Under the pieces are notes generated by a model that searched no databases, was not told where the DNA came from, and saw only the letters and a program-made list of their open reading frames with translations. Shown piece by piece: positions 10,058 to 18,531 of a stretch of DNA of 62,720 nucleotides. The DNA is from Galactobacter valiniphilus (lineage in GTDB: Bacteria > Actinomycetota > Actinomycetes > Actinomycetales > Micrococcaceae), in the NCBI RefSeq assembly GCF_003575975.1, contig NZ_QQXK01000021.1, forward strand, positions 1 through 62,720. The letters are read 5' to 3'. Made by a program: the position numbers and the translations under genes. Within the stretch, counting starts at the first letter, position 1. Each line of letters opens with the position of its first letter.

Positions 10058-11023
10058 ATGACGCCTCGCCACCGCACCGGCTACGCCGCAGTGCGTTCGT
10101 GGCTCTCCACCGCGGTGCAGGAGCTGGCCAATCACTCCGATCGCCTCAACGCGATCAACGTGTTCCCGGTGGCGGACGGAGACACGGGGAGCAACCTCTA
10201 CCGAACGGCCCGCGCGGCGCTCGATGAGGTGGAGGCCCGGCCCGATGCCGAAGACCTCGGGGCGCTGCTCGGCGTCGCTGGCCGCGCCGGGCTCGAGGGT
10301 GCGCACGGCAACTCGGGAACGCTGCTCGCCGTCATGCTCGTGGGCATGGGCGAGGCGTTGCGCGGCGAACGCAATCTCACCGCCGCGAACCTGGCCGAGG
10401 CGCTCGAAACGGCCCGCGTGCGCGCCTGGTCGGCTCTGTCCGAACCGGTGCCAGGGACCATGCTCTCCGTCCTGGAGGCGGCGGCGCTCACGGCGCGCTC
10501 GGTGCTGCTCCACGCGGGCGAGGAACAGGGCCGAGCCCTCTTGGCCCACAGCCTCGAGGCCGTGCGGGCAGCCTGCCTGCAGGCCGTGCGCGACACCAGC
10601 ACGCAGCTGGATGCGCTCAGCCGCGCCCACGTGGTCGACGCGGGGGCCGTGGGGCTGTGCCTTGTCCTCGACGCGCTCGATTGCGCGGTGACGGCTCGGG
10701 TCTTCACCGACGACGACTACGAGCCGCTGCAGGGCTACGGCATTGGCGCCCCCGATGTGACTCGCAGCGCGGCACAGGAGGAAGGCGTCGAGGTCATGTG
10801 CACCGTCACGGCGACGCCGCTGCAGGCGGCAACTCTTCGTGCCGGCCTGGACGCCGTCGGCACGTCCGTCTTGATGAGCCCCGTGAGCCCCGTCGGCGAG
10901 GCCTTCCGTTGGCGCGTCCACGTCCACGTGGCCCAGGCCGAGCTGGCGCTCGATGCCGTGGCCCGGGTGGGACCCGCCGACGAGGTCGCGGTGACGAGCT
11001 TGTGCACGCAGGCCCATGACTGA
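10058..11023 (+). CDS. DAK2 (DhaL-like) domain protein
   Basis: This 321-residue protein has an N-terminal DhaL/DAK2 nucleotide-binding domain (residues 1-190). It carries the Mg-ATP loop ADGDTGSN (D40, D42), the HGNSGT loop near residues 85-90 and VDAGAVGL near 196-203. The C-terminal 100 residues resemble the start of the second region of YloV/FakA proteins but are shorter than FakA (about 550). It may be the ATP-binding part of a fatty-acid kinase or another DAK2 enzyme. A DhaK partner is not nearby. ATG at 10058 fits the family start (HRTGYAAVRSWL). It overlaps recG by 8 bases. Confidence 0.82.
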   Translation: MTPRHRTGYAAVRSWLSTAVQELANHSDRLNAINVFPVADGDTGSNLYRTARAALDEVEARPDAEDLGALLGVAGRAGLEGAHGNSGTLLAVMLVGMGEALRGERNLTAANLAEALETARVRAWSALSEPVPGTMLSVLEAAALTARSVLLHAGEEQGRALLAHSLEAVRAACLQAVRDTSTQLDALSRAHVVDAGAVGLCLVLDALDCAVTARVFTDDDYEPLQGYGIGAPDVTRSAAQEEGVEVMCTVTATPLQAATLRAGLDAVGTSVLMSPVSPVGEAFRWRVHVHVAQAELALDAVARVGPADEVAVTSLCTQAHD

Positions 11024-13220
11024 TCCGCAGCACCACCCGAGCGCGCTGGGTCCCGGCACGGAGCTGTCCCGCGTCATCGGGGCTCAGAGTGCCAAGATCC
11101 TCCACGGTGCCTTCGGCTACTCGACCGTGGGAGAACTGCTGGCCCACCTGCCCCGCCGCTACGTGGAGGTGGGCGAGATCCAGCCGATCTCCGAACTGCC
11201 GTACGGAGAGGACGTCACGGTGGTGGCCACGGTCACGCATGCCTCGCAGCGGCGCATGCACTCCCGCCGCGGCTTTCTGCTGGAGGTCGAGGTGCAGGAC
11301 GAGGATCCTGCGTCCCGCGCTCTTCTGAAGATGACCTTCTTCAATGGCTACCAGGCCGCCAAGGAGCTGCTCCCCGGGGTTCGGGCCATGTTTTCGGGCG
11401 TCGTGGACGACTACCGGGGTTCGCCCCAGCTCACTCACCCCGAGTACACGCTGCTGGGCCAGGAAGACGAGGCGGAGGCCCGTCCCTTCCCGGTGTATCC
11501 GCTCAGCGGCAAGCTGACCCAGTTGCGGCTGCGCCGCACCATCGGCACCGTCCTGGACGGGGTGGAACCGGAGGCCTTCCCGGATCCCCTGCCCATCGAG
11601 GTGCGTGAGCGCCGCCGGCTCCCCGAACTGAGCCACGCCCTCGAGGCGATCCATCGCCCGCATGAAGTGCGCGAGGCCTACGCCGCCCGCCGCCGCTTCG
11701 CCTACGAGGAGGCCCTCGTCCTGCAGACCCTCCTGGCCGAGCGCCGCATGCTCGACCAGGCCCGCGAGGCGACGCCGCGCCCCGTGGCCGGCGGCGGCCT
11801 CCTCGAGGCCTTCACCGAGCGGCTTCCCTTCCGCCTGACCGAGGGGCAGCTGGAGGTGGGGGAGCAGCTCTCCGCGGACCTGTCACGGTCTCATCCCATG
11901 AACCGGCTCCTGCAGGGCGAGGTGGGCTCGGGCAAGACGCTCGTGGCCCTGCTGGCCATGCTGCAGGTGATCGACGCCGGCGGGCAGGCCGCGCTCTTGG
12001 CCCCCACCGAGGTCCTCGCGGCCCAGCACGCCCAGACCCTCCGCACCCTGCTCGGCGACCTCGCCCACGGCGGCATGCTGGGAGGCGCGGCGAACGCCAC
12101 GCGGGTGGAGCTCCTCACCGGTTCACTCCCGGCCAAGGAGAAGCGCGCGGCCCTGCTCGCCGCGGCCTCGGGCGAGGCCGGCATCGTGGTCGGCACCCAC
12201 GCGCTCTTGAGCGACCACGTCCAGTTCGCCGAGCTCGGCCTCGTGGTGGTGGACGAGCAGCATCGCTTCGGCGTGGAACAGCGCGACAAGCTGCGCGAGG
12301 GCGACGGACCCACGCCCCACCTGCTGGTCATGACGGCCACGCCGATTCCGCGCACGGTCGCTATGACGGTCTTCGGCGACGTGGACGTCTCCCTGCTGAG
12401 GGGCGTGCCGGCGGCCCGCGCCGAGGTGAGGACCTTCGTGGTGCCCATGCAGCTGCCGGCCTGGCGCGAGCGCATGTTCACGCTGCTGCGCGAGCAGATC
12501 GCAGCCGGTCACCAGGCGTACGTGGTGGTCCCACGGATCAGCGAGAGCCTGGAAGAGGAGGACCCCGAGCGGGCCAGGAGCGGCGAGGGCGCGGACGACC
12601 AGCAGGGCCAACGCACCCCGCTCGAGACGATGGAGCGCGTGCTGCGGGAGCACCCGGCCCTCGCCGGTGTGCGCATCGGCATCCTGCACGGCCGCCTCAC
12701 GGGAGAGCAGAAGACGGCAACCATGGCTGATTTTGGCGCGGGCAAGCTTGATCTGCTCCTGGCCACCACCGTGGTCGAGGTCGGCGTCGATGTTCCCAAC
12801 GCCACCGTCATGGCGATCATCGATGCCGAGTCCTTCGGCATCTCCCAGCTGCATCAGCTCCGCGGCCGCATCGGCCGCGGTTCCCTGCCGGGAACGTGTC
12901 TCCTCGTCACGAGCCTCGACCACGACCACCCCGCCGTTGAACGCCTCGAGACGGTCGCGTCCACGCGCGACGGTTTCGTCTTGGCGGAGAAGGACCTCGA
13001 GCTGCGTCGCGAGGGAGACATCCTGGGCGCCTCACAATCCGGCGGCCGTTCCACCCTGCGCACGCTGCGCGTCATGCGCGACGCCGAACTCATCGGCCTG
13101 GCGCGCGACGACGCGGCCGGGCTCGTCCAGCCCGGCTGGCGCGCCGCCCACCCCGGCCTGGCCGCCGCCGTCGACTCCCAAGTCGATGACGACGAGGCCG
13201 CCTATCTCGAAAGGGCATGA
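11016..13220 (+). CDS. recG: ATP-dependent DNA helicase RecG
   Basis: RecG remodels stalled replication forks and branch-migrates recombination junctions. The 734-residue protein has the wedge/OB domain (about residues 50-150), a superfamily 2 helicase core with Walker A GEVGSGKT (about 301-308) and VVDEQHRFG (about 410-418). The C-terminal helicase motifs QLHQLRGRIGRG and the TRDGFVLAEKDLELRREGD block follow. The polar stretch near residues 515-530 (EEEDPERARSGEG) is a probable flexible loop. It starts inside the DAK2 gene and is followed one base later by rsmD. Confidence 0.96.
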   Translation: MTDPQHHPSALGPGTELSRVIGAQSAKILHGAFGYSTVGELLAHLPRRYVEVGEIQPISELPYGEDVTVVATVTHASQRRMHSRRGFLLEVEVQDEDPASRALLKMTFFNGYQAAKELLPGVRAMFSGVVDDYRGSPQLTHPEYTLLGQEDEAEARPFPVYPLSGKLTQLRLRRTIGTVLDGVEPEAFPDPLPIEVRERRRLPELSHALEAIHRPHEVREAYAARRRFAYEEALVLQTLLAERRMLDQAREATPRPVAGGGLLEAFTERLPFRLTEGQLEVGEQLSADLSRSHPMNRLLQGEVGSGKTLVALLAMLQVIDAGGQAALLAPTEVLAAQHAQTLRTLLGDLAHGGMLGGAANATRVELLTGSLPAKEKRAALLAAASGEAGIVVGTHALLSDHVQFAELGLVVVDEQHRFGVEQRDKLREGDGPTPHLLVMTATPIPRTVAMTVFGDVDVSLLRGVPAARAEVRTFVVPMQLPAWRERMFTLLREQIAAGHQAYVVVPRISESLEEEDPERARSGEGADDQQGQRTPLETMERVLREHPALAGVRIGILHGRLTGEQKTATMADFGAGKLDLLLATTVVEVGVDVPNATVMAIIDAESFGISQLHQLRGRIGRGSLPGTCLLVTSLDHDHPAVERLETVASTRDGFVLAEKDLELRREGDILGASQSGGRSTLRTLRVMRDAELIGLARDDAAGLVQPGWRAAHPGLAAAVDSQVDDDEAAYLERA

Positions 13221-13221
13221 C

Positions 13222-13833
13222 ATGTCCCGCATCATCGCCGGCGCCGCCGGCGGCCACCCGCTGACCTCCGTCGCCACGGACGCGACCCGGCCCACCACCG
13301 ACCGGGTCAAGGAGGCGCTGTTCTCGCGCCTGGAAAGCTGGGACGTGGTCAAGGACGCCGTGGTCCTGGATCTCTTTGCCGGCTCGGGCGCACTGGGCCT
13401 CGAGGCGGTGTCCCGCGGGGCTGCAAGCGCGCGCCTCGTGGACCAGGCTGAGGCCGCGCAGACCGCGCTGCGCAAGAACGTCACCATGGTCAATAAGGCT
13501 GTGGGGCGCAACGCCGCCGCCGCCGTCCGCTCGAGCACCTCGAGCTACCTCGCGACGTATCGCGGCGAGCTCGTCACGCTCGCCTTCCTCGACCCGCCGT
13601 ACCCGCTCGGGGAGGAGGAGCTCGCCAAGGTGCTCGAGGCGCTCGCCCCGCACCTGCATGAGGACGCCGTCATTGTGGTTGAACGCGGCTCGCGTTCGCC
13701 GGCTCCCGGCTGGCCGGAGGGGTGGCACCAGCTGCGTGAGCGCCGCTACGGCGAGAGCACCCTATGGTTTGCCGAGACCCTCGAGTTCGATGCCGACGAG
13801 GACGGCGGCGGGGTGGGGGCCGGCGAGGCGTAG
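13222..13833 (+). CDS. rsmD: 16S rRNA (guanine966-N2)-methyltransferase RsmD
   Basis: It methylates G966 of 16S rRNA. The 203-residue Rossmann methyltransferase has the N-terminal RIIAG and RPTTDRVKEALF, the SAM loop DLFAGSGALG (about 52-61) and the catalytic DPPY (124-127). ATG at 13222 follows the recG stop after one base. The acidic C-terminal tail (DADEDGGG) is encoded by DNA that also encodes the end of the convergent SpeE-like gene, an overlap of 72 bases. In many actinobacteria coaD follows rsmD directly; here two minus-strand genes separate them. Confidence 0.93.
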   Translation: MSRIIAGAAGGHPLTSVATDATRPTTDRVKEALFSRLESWDVVKDAVVLDLFAGSGALGLEAVSRGAASARLVDQAEAAQTALRKNVTMVNKAVGRNAAAAVRSSTSSYLATYRGELVTLAFLDPPYPLGEEELAKVLEALAPHLHEDAVIVVERGSRSPAPGWPEGWHQLRERRYGESTLWFAETLEFDADEDGGGVGAGEA

Positions 13834-14553
13834 CGCCTCGAGCTTCTCCCGCTGCCAGCGGCGGCGCGACGCCCCCAGGATGAGGTTGCCGTGGTAGCGA
13901 CCGTCCACGATGCCCTGGTGCGCGCTGACCCACACCGAGGTGCCCAGCGCACTCAGCTGGGAGGCCAACCGACGGGTGACGTCGAGCGGCTGCTCGTCGC
14001 CGACATTCACCAGCAGGGTCCCTCCGGGGGCAAGCAACGCGAGCAGCTCGCGATAGTACTCGGCCTCGAGCAGTCGCTCGGGCGAGCCGGGACCGAGCGA
14101 GATGTCCAAAAGCACGACGTCGTACGGCGCCTGGGTGCCGGGCGCCGGCAGGGCGCTCCTCACGTCCCCGATGACGATCCGCGTGAGCTCGGGAGCCTCA
14201 AGGGGGAACGACTCCAGGACAAAGGGCATGAGTTCGGCGTCGAGGTCGATGACGAGCTGCTCGCTGCCCGGGCGTGTGGCCTGCACGTAGCGCGGCAGGC
14301 TTAACGCGCCGCCACCGAGGTGGAGCACACGCAGCGGCGCGCCGGGCTCGCCCATCGCGTCAAGCGCGGGGGCCACGCGTTGGAGGTACTCGTAGACCAG
14401 CTGGCGCGGCCGGCCCGGCACGAGGGTCGACTGCTCCGCGCCCCCGACCTCGAGGATCCATGCCCCCGGGCGGCGCGGATCCTCGCGCCAGGCGGCAGTC
14501 GTGTGCGAGGCCTCCAGGCGCGTGCTCAGGCGCAGCGGTGCGTTGGCGCTCAT
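13762..14553 (-). CDS. SpeE-like (spermidine synthase fold) protein
   Basis: A 263-residue protein with a class I SAM-type fold related to polyamine synthases: VLHLGGGALSLPRY as nucleotide loop, VIDLDAELMPF as second strand, and GDVRSAL and DVVLLDI further on. The catalytic GGGDG of true spermidine synthases is absent (GGGAL), so a polyamine role is doubtful. A methyltransferase-like or non-catalytic function is possible. ATG at 14553 overlaps the stop of the upstream aminotransferase (ATGA), so the two are co-translated. Its 3' end overlaps rsmD on the other strand. Confidence 0.75.
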   Translation of the reverse strand: MSANAPLRLSTRLEASHTTAAWREDPRRPGAWILEVGGAEQSTLVPGRPRQLVYEYLQRVAPALDAMGEPGAPLRVLHLGGGALSLPRYVQATRPGSEQLVIDLDAELMPFVLESFPLEAPELTRIVIGDVRSALPAPGTQAPYDVVLLDISLGPGSPERLLEAEYYRELLALLAPGGTLLVNVGDEQPLDVTRRLASQLSALGTSVWVSAHQGIVDGRYHGNLILGASRRRWQREKLEALRLAGPHPAAVLVGIELEGLGKP

Positions 14554-15809
14554 CGGGCCTCTCCCTTCTGGGCCGAAGCGAGGGACGGGAGCCCGTCCCG
14601 CAGGCGCGCTGTGGCCTGCACGATGACGTCCTCGCGCTTGCAATGAGCCAGCCGCAGCATCGAGGCGTACAGGCCCTCGTGGGGAGGCGTGGCAAAGACG
14701 CCCACCGGGATGCCGACCACGCCGAGCGCGGCGGGAAGCCGGCGGGCCAGGGCCGTGGCGTCGGTGACGCCGAGCGGGGCCAGATCGGCCACCACAAAGT
14801 AGCCGGCCTGGGGGCGGAACACCGTGGCCCCCGTGGACTCGAGACCGTCGCCGAGCAGCACAGCGCGCGAAGCGAGCGAGGCGGCTCGTTCGCGGAAGAA
14901 GCTCTCGGGCAGCCCCAGACCCTCGGCGATCGCTGGTTGGTAGGCCGGACCGGACGAGTAGCTGAGGAACTGCTTGACCGTGCGCACGGCCGAGATGAGA
15001 TCGGACGGCCCCGTGGCCCAACCGATCTTCCACCCCGTGGCGCTGAAGGTCTTGCCCCCGGAGGAGACGGTGACCGTGCGATCGAAGGCCCCCGGAACGG
15101 CGGCCAGGGGACGGTGCTCGCCGTCGAAGACGAGATGCTCGTAGACCTCGTCGGCGAGCAGCACCGCGCCGCTGCGCTGCGCCGCGGCCACGAGGGCGCG
15201 GCGCGTGGCCTCCGTGAAGCGGGCGCCCGTGGGGTTGTGGGGGTCGTTCACGATGATGACGGCGGTGTTCTCATCCACCGCCGCCTCGAGGTCCTCGAGC
15301 CGCGGCTGGAAGTCGGGGGCGTGCAGTGGCACGGGGTTCAGCTCGGCGCCCGCGAGGCGCGCGATGGCCCCGTAGGAGTCGTAGAAGGGCTCGAGCACCA
15401 CCACGTTGCTGCCCGGGGTGCAGAAGGCGAGCAGCGTGGCGGCGATGGCTTCCGTGGCGCCCGTCGTGACCACCACATCGGTGGCGGGGGAGAGGGTGAG
15501 GCCGTAGAAGCGCTCCTGGTGCGCGGCGATCGCCTCGCGCAGCGGGAGGATGCCGCTGCCGGGGGCGTACTGATTGGCGCCAGCAGCGATGCCCGCCGCG
15601 GCGATCTCCCGCAAGGGCCGCGGCGGCTCGTCGTCGGGGAAGCCCTGACCCAGGTTGAGCGCGCCGTGAGCCTGGGCGAGCGCCGTCATTTCCTCGAAGA
15701 TCGTGGGGGCCGGGGCGCCGGAGGCGCCCAGCAAACGCGCGCCTGCGGCGGCGCGTAACCAGGGCGTCGTCGTGCCGTTGTCGTGGTGGTGCGCTGGGTG
15801 CGAGGTCAT
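14550..15809 (-). CDS. PLP-dependent class I aminotransferase
   Basis: This 419-residue fold-type I aminotransferase has NQYAPGSGILPLREAI, the NDPHNPTGARF motif binding PLP, and the Schiff-base lysine in SSGGKTFSATGWKIG. The pattern is closest to the YbdL/kynurenine aminotransferase or DapC-like group, so substrates may be methionine, kynurenine or succinyl-aminoketopimelate. The sequence does not decide. The first 20 residues are His-rich and may be an overlong start. It is divergent from coaD and translationally coupled to the SpeE-like gene. Confidence 0.85.
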   Translation of the reverse strand: MTSHPAHHHDNGTTTPWLRAAAGARLLGASGAPAPTIFEEMTALAQAHGALNLGQGFPDDEPPRPLREIAAAGIAAGANQYAPGSGILPLREAIAAHQERFYGLTLSPATDVVVTTGATEAIAATLLAFCTPGSNVVVLEPFYDSYGAIARLAGAELNPVPLHAPDFQPRLEDLEAAVDENTAVIIVNDPHNPTGARFTEATRRALVAAAQRSGAVLLADEVYEHLVFDGEHRPLAAVPGAFDRTVTVSSGGKTFSATGWKIGWATGPSDLISAVRTVKQFLSYSSGPAYQPAIAEGLGLPESFFRERAASLASRAVLLGDGLESTGATVFRPQAGYFVVADLAPLGVTDATALARRLPAALGVVGIPVGVFATPPHEGLYASMLRLAHCKREDVIVQATARLRDGLPSLASAQKGEAR

Positions 15810-15868
15810 GAAAGCGATCCTTGCGTACGAAAGGGCGGGGCCTGCCTCACGCTACCCCCGGGCGCCGG

Positions 15869-15874
15869 TAGGCT
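15869..15874 (+). promoter_or_regulatory. -10 for a leaderless coaD transcript
   Basis: TAGGCT ends 6 bases before the coaD ATG, which places a start site at or next to the initiator codon. No Shine-Dalgarno sequence is present. The same layout is found before xerC (55263). Confidence 0.5.
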
Positions 15875-15880
15875 CGCCCC

Positions 15881-16342
15881 ATGAGACGAGTCGTGTGCCC
15901 AGGATCGTTTGACCCCGTTCACAAGGGTCACCTCGAGATCATCATGCGCGCGGCCAGCCTGTTCGACGAGGTGGTGGTGGCCGTCTCCACGAACCCGGCC
16001 AAGAAGTATCGCTTCTCGCAGGAGGAGCGGATCGAGATGATCTCCGAGGCCGTGAGCAACTTCAGCGGCATTTCGGTGCAGGCGATGGGTTCGGGTCTGC
16101 TTGCTGACTACTGCAAGCGCATCGGAGCGGACGCCATCGTGAAGGGGCTGCGGGGCGCACCCGATTACGAGTTTGAGGCGCCGATGGCGGCCATGAACCG
16201 GCATCTGACCGGGGTCGAAACGGTGTTTCTGCACGGGGACGGTCGCTATCAGCACGTCTCCTCGAGCCTCATCAAGGAGGTCGCGGCGCTGGGGGGCGAC
16301 GTCTCCGAGTTCCTGCCCATGGGCGTGCTTTCGCGGCTGTAG
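15881..16342 (+). CDS. coaD: Phosphopantetheine adenylyltransferase
   Basis: CoaD adenylylates 4'-phosphopantetheine to dephospho-CoA, the penultimate step of CoA synthesis. Its 153 residues are the usual length. The nucleotidyltransferase HxGH motif is at 14-17 (PVHKGH), and the phosphate-binding region appears as HVSSSLIKE near residue 126. In related genomes yceD-rpmF-rnc follow coaD. Here a teichoic acid locus intervenes. Confidence 0.95.
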   Translation: MRRVVCPGSFDPVHKGHLEIIMRAASLFDEVVVAVSTNPAKKYRFSQEERIEMISEAVSNFSGISVQAMGSGLLADYCKRIGADAIVKGLRGAPDYEFEAPMAAMNRHLTGVETVFLHGDGRYQHVSSSLIKEVAALGGDVSEFLPMGVLSRL

Positions 16343-16468
16343 ACCGTGTTGTGATGTGCACCATGTGGGCCGGTTCCGGGGTTGCTCACAGGCCGCTGTT
16401 AGATCCGCATGGGTATTCTTTCCCTGGCCGCGTTGTCGGCTTGATTGCCCCCTGTCAAAGGAGAACGC

Positions 16469-17596
16469 GTGTCGCTGGACACCCAGCCGAACGGCTATGT
16501 GCCTCGTCGATTGCACCGCAAGCCGCGGCGCATCGGACGGACCGTGCTCTTGGCCGCGCTCATGGTTGTGGTGTGCGTGCTTGGCGTCGGCGGCACCTAC
16601 GCCGCCAAGTTTGCGACGGCCCTCGGCCAGAGCGAGACCCTGCAGGACAACGAGGTCTTCCCGACGAACACCGACCGCCCGTACAAGGATCCGGGCGATG
16701 CCAGCATGAACATCCTGTTGCTCGGCGCGGACAAGTCGGCCACCGATGAGGAGCTGGACATCAGCGCCACGTCCACCGACCAGCGTTCGGACTCGATGAT
16801 GCTGGTGCACATCCCCGCCGACCGCAAGAAGATCTACATCATGTCCGTGGTGCGTGATTCCTGGGTGAACATTCCCGGGGTCGGCAAGTCGAAAATCAAC
16901 GCCGCCATGTCCTACGGCGGCGTCCCGAAGCTCGTGGAGACCCTCGAGGGGCTTTTCGACCAAAAGATCGACCACGTGGCCATGGTGGACTTCAGCGCCT
17001 TCCGCGAGCTGACGAAGGCCATCGGCGGCGTCACGGTGAACAACCCCAAGGCCTTCTGCGCTTACAAGACGACCCCCGACGTCTGCTTCGAGGCCGGCAA
17101 CATCCACATCGAGGGCCAGCGCGCCCTCAAGTGGGTCCGCGAGCGCCACGCGTTCCCCGGCTCCGACTACCAGCGCGTGCGCAATCAGCAGCAGTTCCTG
17201 AAGGCCGTGTTCAAGAAGGTGCTCAGCCCCGAGGTGCTCGCCTCGCCGAACAAGCTCTTCGACGTGGTCAACTCGGTCATGCCGTACGTGACCACCGACA
17301 AGGGACTCAAGGACGCCGGCATGCTCGTGGGCCTCGGCATGCAGATGACGAGCCTGCGCTCGAGCGACCTGGTCAGCTTCACGGTCCCGACGAGCGGATC
17401 GCAGACCATCGGCGGGCAGTCCGTTGAAATCCCCGACTACGCCGCGATCACGCAGATCGGTCAGGCGATGGCGAACGGCACGCTCGACGAGTACTACGCG
17501 AGCATCAAGGTCAAGGAAGCGGAGAACGAGAAGCTGCAATCGGGCGCCACGAGCGCCGGGGCTACGTCGGGACCAAGGACGAGCACCACGCCATGA
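16469..17596 (+). CDS. LytR-CpsA-Psr (LCP) family wall-polymer ligase
   Basis: LCP proteins transfer undecaprenyl-linked teichoic acids or other glycopolymers onto peptidoglycan outside the membrane. The 375-residue protein has a short basic cytoplasmic tail, one membrane helix (about residues 25-47) and the LCP domain: NILLLGADKS, RSDSMMLVHI, SVVRDSWVNIPG and KWVRERH with the conserved acidic and arginine residues. GTG at 16469 is chosen because CAAAGGAG lies just upstream. It heads the WTA cluster, which fits a role in attaching that polymer. Confidence 0.9.
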   Translation: MSLDTQPNGYVPRRLHRKPRRIGRTVLLAALMVVVCVLGVGGTYAAKFATALGQSETLQDNEVFPTNTDRPYKDPGDASMNILLLGADKSATDEELDISATSTDQRSDSMMLVHIPADRKKIYIMSVVRDSWVNIPGVGKSKINAAMSYGGVPKLVETLEGLFDQKIDHVAMVDFSAFRELTKAIGGVTVNNPKAFCAYKTTPDVCFEAGNIHIEGQRALKWVRERHAFPGSDYQRVRNQQQFLKAVFKKVLSPEVLASPNKLFDVVNSVMPYVTTDKGLKDAGMLVGLGMQMTSLRSSDLVSFTVPTSGSQTIGGQSVEIPDYAAITQIGQAMANGTLDEYYASIKVKEAENEKLQSGATSAGATSGPRTSTTP

Positions 17597-17619
17597 GCGT
17601 GCCCGGGTGACTGCGGCGA

Positions 17620-17625
17620 TAGACT
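17620..17625 (+). promoter_or_regulatory. -10 element before tagG
   Basis: TAGACT lies 54 bases before the tagG ATG in the 83-base gap after the LCP gene. The -35 is not recognisable. Confidence 0.45.
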
Positions 17626-17679
17626 CTCGTCTGGACGCCGACCGGCCGTCCTCCAAGGAAGTAAGGACTTTCCGCGTTC

Positions 17680-18531
17680 ATGAACGCCTCTGAACTCGCA
17701 GCCGAGCATGGCTTGCACCGCGTCGGTGCCCGTCCTCCGCTCGGTACGTACCTGAAGCAAACGTGGGCTCGCCGCGACTTTGCCGCTCAATTGGCGAAGT
17801 CTCGCATCAAGGCTGCCAACCAGGCCAACCGCCTCGGACGCGTGTGGGAAGTGCTGAAGCCAACGCTCAACGCACTGGTCTACGGGTTTATTTTTGGTGT
17901 GATCCAGGCGAGCTCGAGCAGGGGTCCGAACTACGCCGCGTTCGTCGTGATCGGTGTCTTTCTGTTCGAGTTCTTCGCGAGCTCGATGTCACAGGGCGCA
18001 AAGTCCATCACAGGCAATCGCTCGCTGGTGCAGTCGCTGAACTTTCCGCGCATGACGCTTCCCGTCTCCGTGGTGATGCAGCAGCTCTACACGCTTGGCC
18101 CCATGATCCTGGTGATGTGCCTCTATGTGTGGATCCTCGGTGAGCCGCCGACCTGGAGTTGGTTCCTGCTGGTTCCCCTCCTGGTGATTTACACTTGCTT
18201 CAACCTTGGCGTGGCCCTGATCTTCGCCCGCCTCACGGTGCACCTGCGCGACCTTACGCAGCTGCTCCCCTTCATCACCCGCCTCTTGATGTACACCTCC
18301 GGCGTGCTGTTCATGGTGGACAAGATCTTTGCTGGGCACCCGTGGGTGGAGCGTCTCTACAACTTCCACCCCGTGTATCTCGTGATCGAAATCGCCCGCA
18401 ACTCACTCATGCACGGCCACCCGATCCAGGGGATCCACTGGCTGACCCTGAGCATCATCTCTGTGGTCGTCCTGGTGTTCGGAGTCGTGTTCTTCTGGAA
18501 GGCCGAGGAGCGTTATGGCCGCGTCAGCTGA
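17680..18531 (+). CDS. tagG: Teichoic acid ABC exporter permease, TagG-like
   Basis: A 283-residue ABC-2 type permease with about six membrane helices between residues 60 and 275, headed by a cytoplasmic amphipathic stretch (RDFAAQLAKSRIKAANQANRL cut short here: see residues 30-50). It matches the TagG/Wzm family that moves lipid-linked teichoic acid or O-antigen across the membrane. The ATPase gene overlaps its last 17 bases. The two should form the exporter of the polymer built by the downstream genes. Confidence 0.9.
   Translation: MNASELAAEHGLHRVGARPPLGTYLKQTWARRDFAAQLAKSRIKAANQANRLGRVWEVLKPTLNALVYGFIFGVIQASSSRGPNYAAFVVIGVFLFEFFASSMSQGAKSITGNRSLVQSLNFPRMTLPVSVVMQQLYTLGPMILVMCLYVWILGEPPTWSWFLLVPLLVIYTCFNLGVALIFARLTVHLRDLTQLLPFITRLLMYTSGVLFMVDKIFAGHPWVERLYNFHPVYLVIEIARNSLMHGHPIQGIHWLTLSIISVVVLVFGVVFFWKAEERYGRVS

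Noticed and set aside
13762-14553. Annotation as functional spermidine synthase
   Set aside because: The catalytic GGGDG motif is not present, so only the fold can be stated.
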